Positions 27,709-38,153 are shown, counted from the first letter of the stretch. The stretch: 64,000 nt of DNA from an uncultured Catenibacillus sp. (GCA_934339005.1 CAKRHR010000006.1:1-64000), one strand, 5' to 3'. Translations and numbers: made by a program. Notes: generated from the sequence alone by a model not told the origin.

Positions 27709-29730
27709 TTAAACACTTGGCAAACTACTTTCCAGACACAACCGTCCATATCCCACCTGTGGATTTGGGTATTCGGTCAGGCCCTGCAGTGGGCGGGCGC
27801 CGTTGATTAGATAAGCTTTGAGTTTTTCGCCGTATAAAAATGGATCGTTGCCGTCAACAATGCCCCACTGCATCATAAGGTCGGCACTGCCGGTGACGAA
27901 GGGTGTGGCAAAGGACGTACCGGTCACACTGATGTAACCACCACCTGATCTTGTGGTTGTGATGTCAACACCGGGCGCAGCAATATCAGGTTTTTGTCCT
28001 GAGATAAATGCAATTAGGCCGCGCCCCGAAAAATCTGCATAGGTATAATTTCGGCTGTCGTAAGCCGCCACGGTAATTACTCTGCATGCAGTTGAAGGAA
28101 TTGTCAGCGTATTGTCCGGTGTCGGATATAAAAATCGGGTCTGCGGATTTAAACTTGCACCACCCGGCAGCCATAAATGATATGTACCATCCACAATTCT
28201 TCCGGGCACAAGTCGTATTATCCACAATCCATCTGCAATATATGCCCCTGTTGGCAGAAAATCAATATATATTTCCTGAAATACAGAATACGGGCTTGGT
28301 TTTCCGTAATAAAGCAATAATTCTGTATTTTCAAGCACAAACCTCTGCGGGCCAAGGATTTCTTTAAATGGTCCAGCCACGCTGCCATCCGGTGCAATAA
28401 TTTCAATATCGGCATGGTCAAAATAGTTTTTCCAAATTTGAACATTTAATACCGTTTCATATGAAGATACTGCAAGTTCAATATTTTCGGTATATCGCTG
28501 CCGCAATCTGCCTGATGTATGTCCGGCCGCAGCCCCCTCATTGCCTGAACCTACCACGATAACATTTTTCCAGATGCCTGCTGCTTCATTTAAATAATTT
28601 TCCAGTAATGATGTACCTGTATGACTGCCATATGTATTGCCAAAGCTTAAATTAACAGCTACCGGCATCTGCATTTCACTGGCTTTTTCAAGAATAAAAT
28701 TGACTGCCTGCATCAGCTCTGTTGTCCTTGGAAAGCCATCCGGTTTTGCCGATCCAAGCTTCACTGCAATGATTTTACTCTCGTATGCGATGCCTCTGTA
28801 CACGCCGCCACTCTGTCTGCCATTGCCTGCCGCAATACCAAGCACCGATGTGCCATGCCCGGATATATCTGTAGCTATTTGTAACATAGTTGATGAGGAA
28901 ATTCTGCTATTTTCGCGCATATCCAATTCCATAGATTTCTTTGTATTTGTATTCATCATTAAAATAGAATTTAAATCATCCTCTGAATAATATGCCCCCA
29001 AAACATATCCTGACGGCGGTGGATAATTAGGATTTTTCTGCACCTGATCCCACAATGCGACAATACGTGTACTGCCGTCTGCATTTTGGAAATCCTCATG
29101 ATAAATATCAACACCCGAATCCACAATACCAATTAAAACGCCCTTACCGGTTAAATTCAGTGTTGGCAAACGATACTCATCTCCTGTAGTATCGTTCAGA
29201 GTATCTTCTGTTAAATTTTCCGTTGTATTTCCTAACGCATTTTCAATTATTTCTTCTGAAGCATTTCCATAACTTTGCTGCACTGTATTGATGCACGAAC
29301 TACGCTTGCCCTGGTTCAATTCAAAATAAATACGTTTTGGCAGTTCCATATATTCAACCTGCGGCAGTTGTAAAAGCTGTTGCAACACAGATTTTGATGC
29401 AGTCACAATCGCATATCGATTTAACAGAGGTACAATTTTGATATTACCAAATTGACGCACTGCATTTTGAGCAACGTCATTCTGATTCAACATACCCATT
29501 TCAGGTGTATCCTGAATAATTCTATTGCTGTTATTCTCATCTCGGTAACTCCCATTTTTACTTTCAAAATTACTTAATAATAAAGAAATGTCACCATTAT
29601 ATTTAATGATGACATCCCATGTTCTTTCTATTTGATTGTATCCGGTGTTTAGGTTTAATGAGCGCTCACGCTCGGATTCTGTGGCATCCCAGGCAAGATT
29701 TAACATATTATCCGCTTTTTGGTTTTCCAA
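27709..29730 (-). CDS. S8 family serine protease, Csp-like
   Basis: A 673-residue subtilase with an N-terminal propeptide-like domain (about residues 1-140) and a subtilisin domain. The triad is complete: Asp204 (GIVDSGVD), His292 (SGHGTS) and Ser606 (GTSFATP). It lacks a signal peptide. A long insertion in the catalytic domain resembles the jellyroll of clostridial Csp germination proteases, which cleave pro-SleC. An Asn/Thr/Glu-rich stretch (about 155-190) joins propeptide and protease. I prefer a TTG start at 29730 because GAGGTG lies six bases upstream; an ATG at 29706 is the alternative. SleC is encoded about 9 kb away, which supports a spore role, but generic Lachnospiraceae S8 peptidases look similar. 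Confidence 0.82.
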   Translation of the reverse strand: MENQKADNMLNLAWDATESERERSLNLNTGYNQIERTWDVIIKYNGDISLLLSNFESKNGSYRDENNSNRIIQDTPEMGMLNQNDVAQNAVRQFGNIKIVPLLNRYAIVTASKSVLQQLLQLPQVEYMELPKRIYFELNQGKRSSCINTVQQSYGNASEEIIENALGNTTENLTEDTLNDTTGDEYRLPTLNLTGKGVLIGIVDSGVDIYHEDFQNADGSTRIVALWDQVQKNPNYPPPSGYVLGAYYSEDDLNSILMMNTNTKKSMELDMRENSRISSSTMLQIATDISGHGTSVLGIAAGNGRQSGGVYRGIAYESKIIAVKLGSAKPDGFPRTTELMQAVNFILEKASEMQMPVAVNLSFGNTYGSHTGTSLLENYLNEAAGIWKNVIVVGSGNEGAAAGHTSGRLRQRYTENIELAVSSYETVLNVQIWKNYFDHADIEIIAPDGSVAGPFKEILGPQRFVLENTELLLYYGKPSPYSVFQEIYIDFLPTGAYIADGLWIIRLVPGRIVDGTYHLWLPGGASLNPQTRFLYPTPDNTLTIPSTACRVITVAAYDSRNYTYADFSGRGLIAFISGQKPDIAAPGVDITTTRSGGGYISVTGTSFATPFVTGSADLMMQWGIVDGNDPFLYGEKLKAYLINGARPLQGLTEYPNPQVGYGRLCLESSLPSV

Positions 29731-29800
29731 AATATTGCACCTCAAAATATATTTAATCTAATATATGATCATATAAGTGCCAATAAGTCTAAAATGCTTG

Positions 29801-30811
29801 CTACTTCAAAAATGTCATTGCTTCCTCAATCCATCCCCCTGCAGAAGTGCCCTCACCAAGCCCGATGCCATGGCCGCCCTGCGGATATAAACGGCACAGA
29901 TGCGACACATTTTTCTTTTTAAGTGTTTCTTCTAACAAAATACTGTTATGATAATCCACAACCGGGTCATCCTCACACGCCCACACAAATGTTTTCGGGT
30001 AATTTTCATCAGCAATCAACTGTACGGATAACGCTTTGCGCTCATCCTCTGAACAATCTGATTTCATGAAATTTTTAATGCTGCCCTCATGCGCATATTC
30101 CGTCAGGCTGACCACAGGATAACACAAACATAATTTATCCGGTCTTGCACTTACATCATCATAACGATGTGTTTCATCCTCCACACAATCATATAATGCC
30201 CCTGCCAGTGCGCAGAGATGGCCGCCGGCTGAAAATCCCATCAAAATCACATTTTCAGGGTCAATACCAAGTTTTTCATGGTTTTTGCGCACAAATCGAA
30301 TCGCACGCGTCACATCCTGCAATGGCGCCGGGTAAATATCCGGATAAACTCTGTAATTTAAAATAAATGTCTGATAACCCATCCCACACAATTTTTCTGC
30401 CACAGGAATACCTTCATTATGGAATGCAACCCTGGAGTACGCCCCACCCGGACAAATAATAACACATGGGGCATCTTTTCGTTCAGATTTTGTAAATGGC
30501 ACAAGAACAACCTTTTCAAGTACCTTCATCTGCTCATCCGGCAGGCCACGCCAAATCGGAATAGAAATCTTTTCTCCGGCTTCTCGGCGTTCTACTAAAA
30601 AGTTGGCACAACGCAAAAATCCCTCCGCAGGAAATGGTCTGCCCCAGGGTGTTTTCACGAAACGTATCATATTTTTCAGCTTCATTTTTCGGAACATTGG
30701 TTTAATATTCTGATAGTAAATCGGATTAAAAATATAATCTATTTTTTTGCAGACACGCTCGTTTGCCAAAATATCGTTTAATGTATCATTTAATGTAAAT
30801 TTCTCAGCCAT
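29801..30811 (-). CDS. Alpha/beta hydrolase (esterase/acetylxylan-esterase-like)
   Basis: A 336-residue cytosolic alpha/beta hydrolase. It has the oxyanion segment CPGGAYSRVAFHNEG, the nucleophile elbow GFSAGG, a probable acid in EDDPVVDYH and His in PQGGHGIG. Similar proteins are annotated as esterases that remove acetyl groups from sugars. The N-terminal 80 residues are an unusual extension for the fold. GCAGGA lies just upstream of the ATG. A candidate promoter is present upstream at 30940-30969. The neighbouring glycosidase suggests carbohydrate ester use, but no direct link is shown. Confidence 0.8.
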   Translation of the reverse strand: MAEKFTLNDTLNDILANERVCKKIDYIFNPIYYQNIKPMFRKMKLKNMIRFVKTPWGRPFPAEGFLRCANFLVERREAGEKISIPIWRGLPDEQMKVLEKVVLVPFTKSERKDAPCVIICPGGAYSRVAFHNEGIPVAEKLCGMGYQTFILNYRVYPDIYPAPLQDVTRAIRFVRKNHEKLGIDPENVILMGFSAGGHLCALAGALYDCVEDETHRYDDVSARPDKLCLCYPVVSLTEYAHEGSIKNFMKSDCSEDERKALSVQLIADENYPKTFVWACEDDPVVDYHNSILLEETLKKKNVSHLCRLYPQGGHGIGLGEGTSAGGWIEEAMTFLK

Positions 30812-30939
30812 TTTTTCATCCTGCCTTCTGTTTGTTGTATAAAACTAAAATAACCGGTCATACTATGATTATTCCAATAAAGCTTTTTGAAAAATCCCTT
30901 TAAAGTTTTCAAAATCATCTTTAGTGGAATGCATATACA

Positions 30940-30969
30940 ATTATATCATTATTGCATATGCGCAGGCAA
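30940..30969 (-). promoter_or_regulatory. Candidate promoter for the alpha/beta hydrolase
   Basis: On the minus strand TTGCCT and TATAAT are separated by 18 bases. It lies about 130 bases upstream of the hydrolase start and immediately next to the structured element at 30992-31173. Confidence 0.5.
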
Positions 30970-30991
30970 GTCGTTGGACCCCCTCTCCAAA

Positions 30992-31173
30992 AGTAAAGTA
31001 ATTCATTACTGTTTGTACAATGTGTGAACAGTAACAGTAATCCATTTTACTTTGCAGCCTGCAAATGAACACAGGCATTCACACAACACTGTGTTCGCAG
31101 CACAGCACAAATGATAAGTGTGAATACTTATCCTCCCAAAGCAGGTCGGAATTCCCCCATACTTTCCGGCCTG
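30992..31173. other. Structured noncoding element (candidate ncRNA or dispersed repeat)
   Basis: This part of the 529-base gap 30812-31340 can form a row of hairpins. The arms near 30992-31012 and 31027-31051 make a long imperfect stem. GCCTG/CAGGC pair at 31057-31076. GATAAGT/ACTTATC form a perfect 7-bp hairpin at 31113-31132. CAGG(T)CGGAA pairs with TTCCGGCCTG at 31142-31173. A minus-strand reading frame crosses it but has no ribosome binding site and an unlikely Cys-rich composition. A TATAAT lies on the minus strand near 31194. Orientation and class are not established. Confidence 0.5.
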
Positions 31174-31340
31174 TTTCCCATAAAATCCGATAAATCTATT
31201 ATATAAAAATTTAAATTTCCTATACATTTAGCCGCCGTTGTTGTATATTTAAATATAAATATGTCTTTATCCAATTATTTTTACATATTACTGAAAAAAC
31301 ACTGATAAATATTAAAAAACTACTCAGAAAGGAAATCTCT

Positions 31341-31586
31341 ATGAAATTAAAACGCATTTTTGCATGGATTGGTATTATTTTGCTGGCAGGCATGTACATA
31401 CTTACCCTTGTATTCTCACTGATGCACGGCGAAGTCGCCATGGATTTATTTAAAGCATCTATTTACTGTACGATTATTATTCCTGTGTTTCTCTACGCTT
31501 ACAATATGGTCTACCGCTATTTAAAAGGACGCGGCGAAGATATGCGCAGGGAGGCTGATGAAGCTGAAAAATCCGACAAAGACTGA
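31341..31586 (+). CDS. Small two-helix membrane protein, unknown function
   Basis: An 81-residue protein with two hydrophobic segments (about residues 7-27 and 37-58) and a charged C-terminal tail rich in Asp, Glu, Lys and Arg. AGAAAGGA precedes the ATG and a strong terminator follows 14 bases after the stop, so it is a genuine monocistronic gene. I recognise no family with a known function. Confidence 0.75.
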   Translation: MKLKRIFAWIGIILLAGMYILTLVFSLMHGEVAMDLFKASIYCTIIIPVFLYAYNMVYRYLKGRGEDMRREADEAEKSDKD

Positions 31587-31600
31587 TGAAGTTAATGTCC

Positions 31601-31635
31601 AAAGCGAAAGGAAATAAATTTCTTTCGCTTTCTTA
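31601..31635 (+). terminator. Intrinsic terminator after the small membrane protein
   Basis: AAAGCGAAAG (31601-31610) pairs with CTTTCGCTTT (31622-31631), with inner AAAT/ATTT pairing, followed by CTTAAT. The stem is strong; the T run is short. Confidence 0.7.
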
Positions 31636-31766
31636 ATAATCCCTTTAGATTTTTTAGATTGTTTTAATTCTTTGGACAAAATTTGGACACATTTTCACAA
31701 TATAATAAAGTCATAGTAATGAAACAGACATTACTAGACAAACAGTTTGATTTTTTCATAACATTC

Positions 31767-31791
31767 GCCCAGCAGAGCCGCTCTGCTGGGC
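31767..31791. repeat. GC-rich perfect inverted repeat
   Basis: GCCCAGCAGAGC and its exact complement are separated by one base, in the otherwise AT-rich gap 31636-31905. Plus-strand transcripts continue CTCCCTCGTTTT, so it could terminate, but there is no proper T run. I see no gene in this gap. Confidence 0.6.
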
Positions 31792-31905
31792 CTCCCTCGT
31801 TTTATGGAGTAAATTTTAGTTTGCCCTCTCACATTCAGGTTTTATGCACCTTTTTCCAGTTTCAAATACCCTTCTTTTGTTCGTTTTTACTACACAAGTT
31901 TTCTA

Positions 31906-31935
31906 TTGACTAACAATCAAATTGCATGCTATCAT
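31906..31935 (+). promoter_or_regulatory. Candidate sigma-A promoter of the CDF transporter
   Basis: TTGACT and TATCAT are separated by 18 bases. The -10 box overlaps the upstream ATG at 31926, which therefore cannot be the translation start and supports the ATG at 31959. Confidence 0.65.
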
Positions 31936-31958
31936 TGGTAAAAATTCAAAGAAAGCAG

Positions 31959-32927
31959 ATGATTACTGTGTCACACACACATTCAAAACATACAGAACAG
32001 CCGGATGATTTTTCGCATACCGAAGCTGCGATAACTCCGGAATATGAACGCAGAGTCGTTCAGAAATTATCATTATCAAGTATCCTTGGTAATACCGTAT
32101 TAAGCCTTTTCAAACTGATTGCCGGTATTTTCGGACATTCCGCTGCCATGGTTTCTGACAGCATTCATTCTATGTCGGATGTATTTTCGACACTGATTGC
32201 CATTGTCGGGGTCCACATGTCCAAACGTGCCGCGGACAAAGAACATCCTTACGGACATGAACGTATGGAATGCGTTGCTTCATTGATTCTTGGTGTCGTT
32301 TTATGCATCACCGGTTTTGGTATCGGTTATTCAGGACTACAGACAATTATCAGTGGTGAATATCATTCACTCACAACACCAGGTCTGATTGCACTGATTG
32401 CCGCCATTCTCTCAATTATCTGTAAAGAGGCAATGTACTGGTATACAAGATACTACGCTAAGAAGATTCATTCTTCAGCATTTATGGCAGATGCCTGGCA
32501 TCATCGTTCAGATGCACTTTCATCTGTTGGTTCACTGATTGGTATAGGCGGTGCGATGCTTGGCTTTCCGATTCTTGACCCGATTGCCAGTCTTGCGATT
32601 TGCCTGTGCATCTTCAAAGTAACTTACGATATCATCAAAGATGCCTTAAATAAAATGCTTGATACTTCCTGTAGTGCTGATTACGAAAAAGAGATTGGTG
32701 ATTTTATTAAAGCGCAAAAGGGTGTTTCTTCATTAGATATGCTTCAGACAAGAAATTTTGGCAATAAAGTTTATATTGATGCAGAGATTTCTGTTGATGG
32801 TAATTTACCATTATATGAAGCCCATGCAATTGCAGAAAATGTCCATGCCGGCGTTGAAAAGCATTTCACTAATATCAAACATATTATGATTCATGTAAAT
32901 CCGGCATTACACCAGAAAACAGTCTGA
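31959..32927 (+). CDS. Cation diffusion facilitator (CDF) family metal transporter
   Basis: A 322-residue membrane protein that exports divalent metals such as Zn, Mn, Fe, Co or Ni by proton antiport. Six transmembrane helices carry the CDF metal site: HSAAMVSDSIHSMSD in helix 2 and ADAWHHRSDALSS in helix 5. The DxxHS/DxxxD-type arrangement is Asp-Ser-x-His and His-His-x-x-Asp, as in Zn/Mn exporters. A C-terminal cytosolic domain (about 220-322) follows, and the N-terminus is His/Thr-rich. The start at 31959 is decided by the promoter overlapping the earlier ATG; the ribosome binding site (AAGAAAG) is weak. Metal specificity cannot be assigned. No metal regulator is adjacent. Confidence 0.9.
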   Translation: MITVSHTHSKHTEQPDDFSHTEAAITPEYERRVVQKLSLSSILGNTVLSLFKLIAGIFGHSAAMVSDSIHSMSDVFSTLIAIVGVHMSKRAADKEHPYGHERMECVASLILGVVLCITGFGIGYSGLQTIISGEYHSLTTPGLIALIAAILSIICKEAMYWYTRYYAKKIHSSAFMADAWHHRSDALSSVGSLIGIGGAMLGFPILDPIASLAICLCIFKVTYDIIKDALNKMLDTSCSADYEKEIGDFIKAQKGVSSLDMLQTRNFGNKVYIDAEISVDGNLPLYEAHAIAENVHAGVEKHFTNIKHIMIHVNPALHQKTV

Positions 32928-33008
32928 TGACACAGGTATTTATACCATGCCTGTACTTGTAAAAATGTTTTAAATTCTAATTAGAATAATACTTATTACA
33001 AAAGACAT

Positions 33009-33049
33009 AGGGCAATATATCTTCATACATAAGATATATTGCCCTTTTA
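33009..33049 (+). terminator. Intrinsic terminator after the CDF gene
   Basis: AGGGCAATATATCTT (33009-33023) pairs perfectly with 33031-33045, followed by TTTTATAATTT. Confidence 0.85.
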
Positions 33050-33140
33050 TAATTTATTGTCCCCTCATGTCTAACAGGTTCTACAGTCAAACACCCCATC
33101 GTGTAAGTGCAAACAGAGCCTTGACCTTTGGCTCCTGACA

Positions 33141-33422
33141 TCATATACTCGTCCGCACCGCTTCATCATCCACGCGATGCATCAGATCTAAAAGTGTTGC
33201 CAATGCTTTTTCTTCATCCGGTCCGTCACAGCAGACTTCGACTTCATCACCCTTGCGCACCCCAAGACTTAACACACTTAAAAGACTTTTACCCGTCACG
33301 GTTCTGCCTTTGCAATTCAATTCAACACTGCACTTAAACTTCAAGGCTTCTTCTGCAATCATGCCCGCCGGTCTTAAGTGAAGTCCAAGGTTGTCGCGAA
33401 CAACCATTTTACCTTTTGTCAT
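33141..33422 (-). CDS. HPr family phosphocarrier protein
   Basis: A 93-residue HPr protein. The active-site His lies in GLHLRPAG, where HPr normally reads GIHARPA; His is retained, so phosphorelay from Enzyme I is possible, unlike Crh proteins that lack it. The regulatory Ser region is GKSLLSVLSLG, so phosphorylation by HPr kinase is plausible. The C-terminal tail is slightly longer than usual. It is a solitary gene with no EI or sugar PTS nearby, so it could be the general HPr or a regulatory paralogue. Confidence 0.87.
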   Translation of the reverse strand: MTKGKMVVRDNLGLHLRPAGMIAEEALKFKCSVELNCKGRTVTGKSLLSVLSLGVRKGDEVEVCCDGPDEEKALATLLDLMHRVDDEAVRTSI

Positions 33423-33548
33423 GATGACTCCCCCTCTGCTGCTTTTGTCAATTCACCCTACTAAAAATAATCTCTTACCCCAAAACTCTTTAAATTCTCA
33501 AATTTCTTAACTATATTATATAAAATCTTCCTACCCTCCGTCAATGAC

Positions 33549-33609
33549 AAAATGCCGGAACGCATGAACCTTCGTACATTTACGAAACGCCATGCATACC
33601 GGCATTTTT
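33549..33609 (-). terminator. Intrinsic terminator after carB
   Basis: AAAATGCCGG (33549-33558) pairs with CCGGCATTTTT (33599-33609), with inner GCATG/CATGC and TTCGT/ACGAA pairing. The minus-strand stem ends in TTTTGTC. It lies 70 bases downstream of the carB stop. Confidence 0.8.
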
Positions 33610-33678
33610 ATCATTGGTTTTATAATGGGGTTTATCAGATAAAATAAACTATTCGCACTTTTTTAAATTGCAGCCACA

Positions 33679-36600
33679 TTAAATTGTCGCCACATCCACA
33701 ACTGTCAGATGGTTCAAATCTGCGTGTTCCATACTTGTAAGCAGTGCTGCTGCTGTATCAAGTGATGTCAGACATGTCACACCTGTTTCGATTGCATTTC
33801 GACGGATCAGGAAGCCATCCCTGGATTTGTCACGACCAATTGTTGGTGTGTCAATAACCAGATCTACTTCACCTGCCATAATTAAATCAAGCGCATTTGG
33901 TGAACCTGCATCCAGCTTCTTAATCTTAATTGCATCCACACCATTTTCAATCAGCACATCGGCTGTACTTCGTGTTGCATAAATTGTATATCCAAGAGCT
34001 TTGAAGCGTTTTGCAATCGGTACAAGTTCCTGTTTATCTGCATCCTTCACTGTACAGATCATCTTCTTTGTTCTTGGAAGATTGATGCCTGCACCAAGGA
34101 AAGATTTGTATAATGCTTCATTAAATGTTTTAGCAATACCAAGAACTTCACCTGTGGATTTCATTTCAGGGCCAAGGCTTGTTTCTGCTCCACGTAATTT
34201 TTCAAATGAGAATACCGGCTGTTTAATGGCGATATAATCTGCATTTGGAGCAAGACCTGGTGTATAACCAAGTTCGCGGAGCGTCTTGCCGCAAATAACC
34301 TCTGTGGCAATATCTACGATCGGAATACCTGTAACTTTACTGATATATGGCACTGTACGGCTTGAACGAGGATTTACTTCAATAACATATACATCATTTT
34401 CATAAACAATAAACTGAATATTTAATAAACCTTTTACATGCAAACCTCTTGCCAGTTTACCTGTATAATCCACAAGTTTTTCAATAATTTCAGGAGACAG
34501 ATTCTGTGCAGGATATACAGAAATACTGTCACCGGAGTGAATACCGGCACGTTCAATATGTTCCATAATACCAGGAATCAAAATGTCTTTGCCATCGCAT
34601 ACACCGTCAACTTCAACTTCTTTGCCCATCAGATATTTATCAATCAAAATCGGATGTTCCTGAACTTCACGGTTGATAATGCGCATAAATTCTACGATAT
34701 CGCTGTCTTTAACTGCAATCTGCATACCCTGTCCGCCAAGTACATATGAAGGACGGACAAGTACAGGATAACCAAGATGATGTGCTGCTTCAAGCGCTTC
34801 TTCTGTCGTAAATACAGTTGTACCGGATGGTCTAGGAATATTACATTTTTCAAGAATATCATCAAATAATTCTCTGTCTTCTGCAGCATCGACATCTTCT
34901 GCCTGTGTACCAAGAATCGGAAGTCCCATCTTCATCACTGCCTGTGTCAGTTTGATTGCTGTCTGTCCGCCAAACTGAACAACAACACCGTCTGGTTTTT
35001 CAAGACGTACAATATTTTCAACGTCTTCCGGTGTCAATGGTTCAAAATACAGTTTGTCAGCAATATCAAAATCTGTACTGACTGTTTCAGGGTTATTATT
35101 CACAATAATTGTTTCATAACCGGCTTTTGCAAGTGCCCATACACAATGTACAGAGCAGTAATCAAATTCGATACCCTGGCCGATACGGATTGGACCGGAA
35201 CCAAGTACCATGATTTTCTTGCGCATCTTTTCGCCGACTTCGACTTCATTTTCACTGCCAAAGCAGGAATAATAATATGGTGTCTCAGATTCAAATTCGG
35301 CTGCGCATGTATCAACCATCTTAAATGCAGCAACAATATCATTACGATAGCGCATTGCTCTGATTTCAGCCTCGCCCTTGCCTGTAAAGCCTGCAATGGC
35401 TTTGTCTGGAAATTCCAGACGTTTTGCTTCTTTTAATAAATCAACTGTGAGTTCTTCTGTTTTCAGACGTTCTTCCATCTTGACAAGCACTGCAATCTTA
35501 TCAAGGAACCACATATCGATTTTATTGATTTTATGAATTTCTTCTAATGTATAACCACGACGGATGGCTTCTGCTACACAGAACAGTCGTCTGTCATCGA
35601 TATCATATAAATGTTCTCTTAATTCTTCATCGGATAACTGGTCAAATCCGCCATAGCTTAAGCTGTAAATATTTTGTTCCAGTGAACGCAGGGCTTTCAT
35701 GAGTGCGCCTTCAAAATTAGGGCAAATACTCATAACTTCGCCTGTAGCTTTCATCTGTGTTGTCAATGTACGTTTTGCACTGATAAATTTATCGAATGGC
35801 CACTTTGGAATCTTGACAACCACATAGTCCAGGGCAGGTTCAAAACTTGCATATGTCTTACCTGTAACTGCGTTTTTGATTTCATCCAATGCATAACCAA
35901 GGGCAATCTTTGCAGCAACTTTTGCAATTGGATAACCAGTTGCTTTGGAGGCCAGTGCTGAAGAACGGCTTACACGCGGATTAACTTCGATAACACAATA
36001 TTCAAAGCTGTCTGGATTTAATGCGTACTGTACGTTACAGCCACCCTGAATGTCCAGTTCTGTAATAATCTTTAATGCAGATGTACGAAGCATCTGGTAT
36101 TCTTTATCTGCCAGTGTCTGTGATGGTGCCACAACGATACTGTCACCTGTATGTACACCGACAGGGTCAATATTTTCCATGTTACATACTGTAATGCAGT
36201 TGCCATAACTATCACGGATTACTTCATATTCGATTTCTTTCCAACCACCAATATAACGTTCTACAAGTACCTGACCAACACGGGAAAGACGCAGACCATT
36301 ACTTGCAATATCATGCAGTTCTTCCATTGTATGTGCGATACCACCGCCACTGCCGCCGAGTGTATAAGCCGGACGGATAACAACTGGGAAACCGATGCGT
36401 TTTGCAAATGCGATACAGCTTTCAAGGTCTGTACATACTTCACTCGGTGCACATGGCTCGCCGATTTTTTCCATTGTTTCTTTAAATGCCAGACGGTCTT
36501 CAGCTTTTTTGATAGTTTCAGAAGATGTACCAATCATCTGTACATGATTTTCTCTTAAGAAACCGGATTCATCAAGCTCCATGGCAATGTTTAATGCTGC

Positions 36601-36879
36601 CTGTCCGCCAAGTGTTGGTAAGATGCTGTCAGGTTCTTCTTTTTTGATAATTTTCTGAAGCACTGTCGCATTTAATGGTTCAATGTAAACTTTATCTGCA
36701 ATATTTTTATCTGTCATAATTGTTGCAGGATTAGAGTTGACAAGCACAACCTCTACGCCTTCTTCTTTTAATGAACGACATGCCTGTGTACCTGCGTAGT
36801 CAAACTCTGCTGCCTGCCCGATAATAATAGGACCTGAACCGATTACTAATACTTTTTTGATATTGATTTTCTTAGGCAT
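33679..36879 (-). CDS. carB: Carbamoyl-phosphate synthase large subunit
   Basis: Makes carbamoyl phosphate from bicarbonate, ammonia and two ATP for pyrimidine and arginine synthesis. The 1066-residue chain has the two homologous ATP-grasp halves, each beginning with a GSGPI motif ([21 protein letters not shown] at the N-terminus and [21 protein letters not shown] in the second half), and a C-terminal MGS-like allosteric domain (about 930-1066). Length is normal. It overlaps carA by eight bases (ATGCCTAA) with GGAGG inside the end of carA, so the subunits are translationally coupled. Confidence 0.97.
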   Translation of the reverse strand: MPKKINIKKVLVIGSGPIIIGQAAEFDYAGTQACRSLKEEGVEVVLVNSNPATIMTDKNIADKVYIEPLNATVLQKIIKKEEPDSILPTLGGQAALNIAMELDESGFLRENHVQMIGTSSETIKKAEDRLAFKETMEKIGEPCAPSEVCTDLESCIAFAKRIGFPVVIRPAYTLGGSGGGIAHTMEELHDIASNGLRLSRVGQVLVERYIGGWKEIEYEVIRDSYGNCITVCNMENIDPVGVHTGDSIVVAPSQTLADKEYQMLRTSALKIITELDIQGGCNVQYALNPDSFEYCVIEVNPRVSRSSALASKATGYPIAKVAAKIALGYALDEIKNAVTGKTYASFEPALDYVVVKIPKWPFDKFISAKRTLTTQMKATGEVMSICPNFEGALMKALRSLEQNIYSLSYGGFDQLSDEELREHLYDIDDRRLFCVAEAIRRGYTLEEIHKINKIDMWFLDKIAVLVKMEERLKTEELTVDLLKEAKRLEFPDKAIAGFTGKGEAEIRAMRYRNDIVAAFKMVDTCAAEFESETPYYYSCFGSENEVEVGEKMRKKIMVLGSGPIRIGQGIEFDYCSVHCVWALAKAGYETIIVNNNPETVSTDFDIADKLYFEPLTPEDVENIVRLEKPDGVVVQFGGQTAIKLTQAVMKMGLPILGTQAEDVDAAEDRELFDDILEKCNIPRPSGTTVFTTEEALEAAHHLGYPVLVRPSYVLGGQGMQIAVKDSDIVEFMRIINREVQEHPILIDKYLMGKEVEVDGVCDGKDILIPGIMEHIERAGIHSGDSISVYPAQNLSPEIIEKLVDYTGKLARGLHVKGLLNIQFIVYENDVYVIEVNPRSSRTVPYISKVTGIPIVDIATEVICGKTLRELGYTPGLAPNADYIAIKQPVFSFEKLRGAETSLGPEMKSTGEVLGIAKTFNEALYKSFLGAGINLPRTKKMICTVKDADKQELVPIAKRFKALGYTIYATRSTADVLIENGVDAIKIKKLDAGSPNALDLIMAGEVDLVIDTPTIGRDKSRDGFLIRRNAIETGVTCLTSLDTAAALLTSMEHADLNHLTVVDVATI

Positions 36880-37951
36880 CTTTTGAAACCTCCATCATGT
36901 TAATGAATTTGTCAAAAAGGAATCCTGTATCCTGTGGGCCTCCGCAGGCTTCCGGATGAAACTGTACTGTAAATACATTTTTACCAAGATAATGCAGACC
37001 TTCTGTTGTACCATCGTTAGCATTGACGAAGCTGACTTCTGCTACAGCTTCAGGAACTGTTTTATTGGCAACAACATAGCCATGATTCTGTGTTGAAATG
37101 TATACACGGCCTGTGCGGATATCCTTCACCGGATGATTAGCACCTCTGTGTCCCCATTTCATTTTTCTTGTATCTGCACCATTTGCCAGTGCCATCAACT
37201 GGTGTCCAAGGCAAATACCGAAAATCGGAATATCTGTATTATAAAGTTTTTTGATTTCTTCAATAATCTCACCGCAGTCCTTCGGATCTCCAGGGCCATT
37301 TGAAAGCATAATGCCATCCGGATTTGCAGCAATAATTTCTTCAGCTTTTGTGTATGCAGGATAAATGGTCACTTCACAGCCGCGCTTATTTAATTCATTG
37401 CCAATATTGCGTTTTGCACCAAAATCCATCAGCGCAACTTTAAATCCATCACCCGGAAGTACACTGATTTCATCACATGTGACTTTTTTGACAACATCGT
37501 GAGCTTTAAATGCTTTGATACGAGGAAGGACCTCCTCAAGAGAAAAGTTTTCATCGGTTGTAATCATACCGTTCATCGTGCCCTGGCTTCTAAGCACTTT
37601 TGTCAGCGCACGGGTATCAATGCCCTGAATACCGGCAATATCATGATCACATAAGAACTGTTCAAGACTGACCTGACTTCTGAAGTTACTTGGACATGTT
37701 GCCAATTCACGCACAATGAGTCCATCAGGCCATGGTGTAGGATCTTCCATATCATCATAACAAATTCCGTAATTACCAATTAATGGATATGTCATGACTA
37801 CTGCCTGTCCGGCGTATGAAGGGTCTGTCAAAATCTCAAGATAACCTGTCATTGATGTATTGAATACGATTTCACTGATAACTTCTTTCTGAGCACCAAT
37901 GCTTGTACCTTCATACACATGACCATCCGCAAGTATCAAAAATGCTTTCAT
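36872..37951 (-). CDS. carA: Carbamoyl-phosphate synthase small subunit (glutamine amidotransferase)
   Basis: Hydrolyses glutamine and delivers ammonia to CarB. The 359 residues comprise the CPSase small-subunit N-domain ([20 protein letters not shown]) and a class I glutamine amidotransferase domain with the nucleophile Cys in [11 protein letters not shown] and a His/Glu pair in VQFHPEA. Length is normal. AGGTGA precedes the ATG. The operon has no pyrimidine or arginine genes next to it. An ARG-box-like sequence upstream hints at arginine control; no PyrR-type attenuator was recognised. Confidence 0.96.
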   Translation of the reverse strand: MKAFLILADGHVYEGTSIGAQKEVISEIVFNTSMTGYLEILTDPSYAGQAVVMTYPLIGNYGICYDDMEDPTPWPDGLIVRELATCPSNFRSQVSLEQFLCDHDIAGIQGIDTRALTKVLRSQGTMNGMITTDENFSLEEVLPRIKAFKAHDVVKKVTCDEISVLPGDGFKVALMDFGAKRNIGNELNKRGCEVTIYPAYTKAEEIIAANPDGIMLSNGPGDPKDCGEIIEEIKKLYNTDIPIFGICLGHQLMALANGADTRKMKWGHRGANHPVKDIRTGRVYISTQNHGYVVANKTVPEAVAEVSFVNANDGTTEGLHYLGKNVFTVQFHPEACGGPQDTGFLFDKFINMMEVSKDA

Positions 37952-38139
37952 CTTATCACCTGTTTCCTTTCATTCTGCGTTTTTTGCTGCATTTGTATGT
38001 TTCTTTTGTTTGTCTGAGGTTGTATTTTTATTGGAAATTCCGTCATCAGGTCATCATTTGTTATTTGAAGTATCCGTATACGACTGTCATTTCCAACATA
38101 TGTCAGGATTTATAAATATAAATTTGCGCACCGTTTATT

Positions 38140-38153
38140 TGTATAAATATTCA
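38140..38153 (-). promoter_or_regulatory. Candidate ARG box upstream of carAB
   Basis: On the minus strand the sequence TGAATATTTATACA differs from the palindromic ARG-box core TGAAT-N4-ATTCA at one position. It lies about 190 bases upstream of carA in the 534-base gap 37952-38485. That gap also holds a hairpin near 38180-38220 and the sleC promoter. Binding by ArgR is inferred. Confidence 0.4.

Noticed and set aside
31006..31227. 73-codon minus-strand frame
   Set aside because: No ribosome binding site, Cys/His-rich unlikely composition, and it runs through several strong hairpins; treated as noncoding.
31683..31913. 76-codon plus-strand frame between the small membrane protein and CDF genes
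   Set aside because: It crosses the GC-rich inverted repeat and the CDF promoter and lacks a ribosome binding site.
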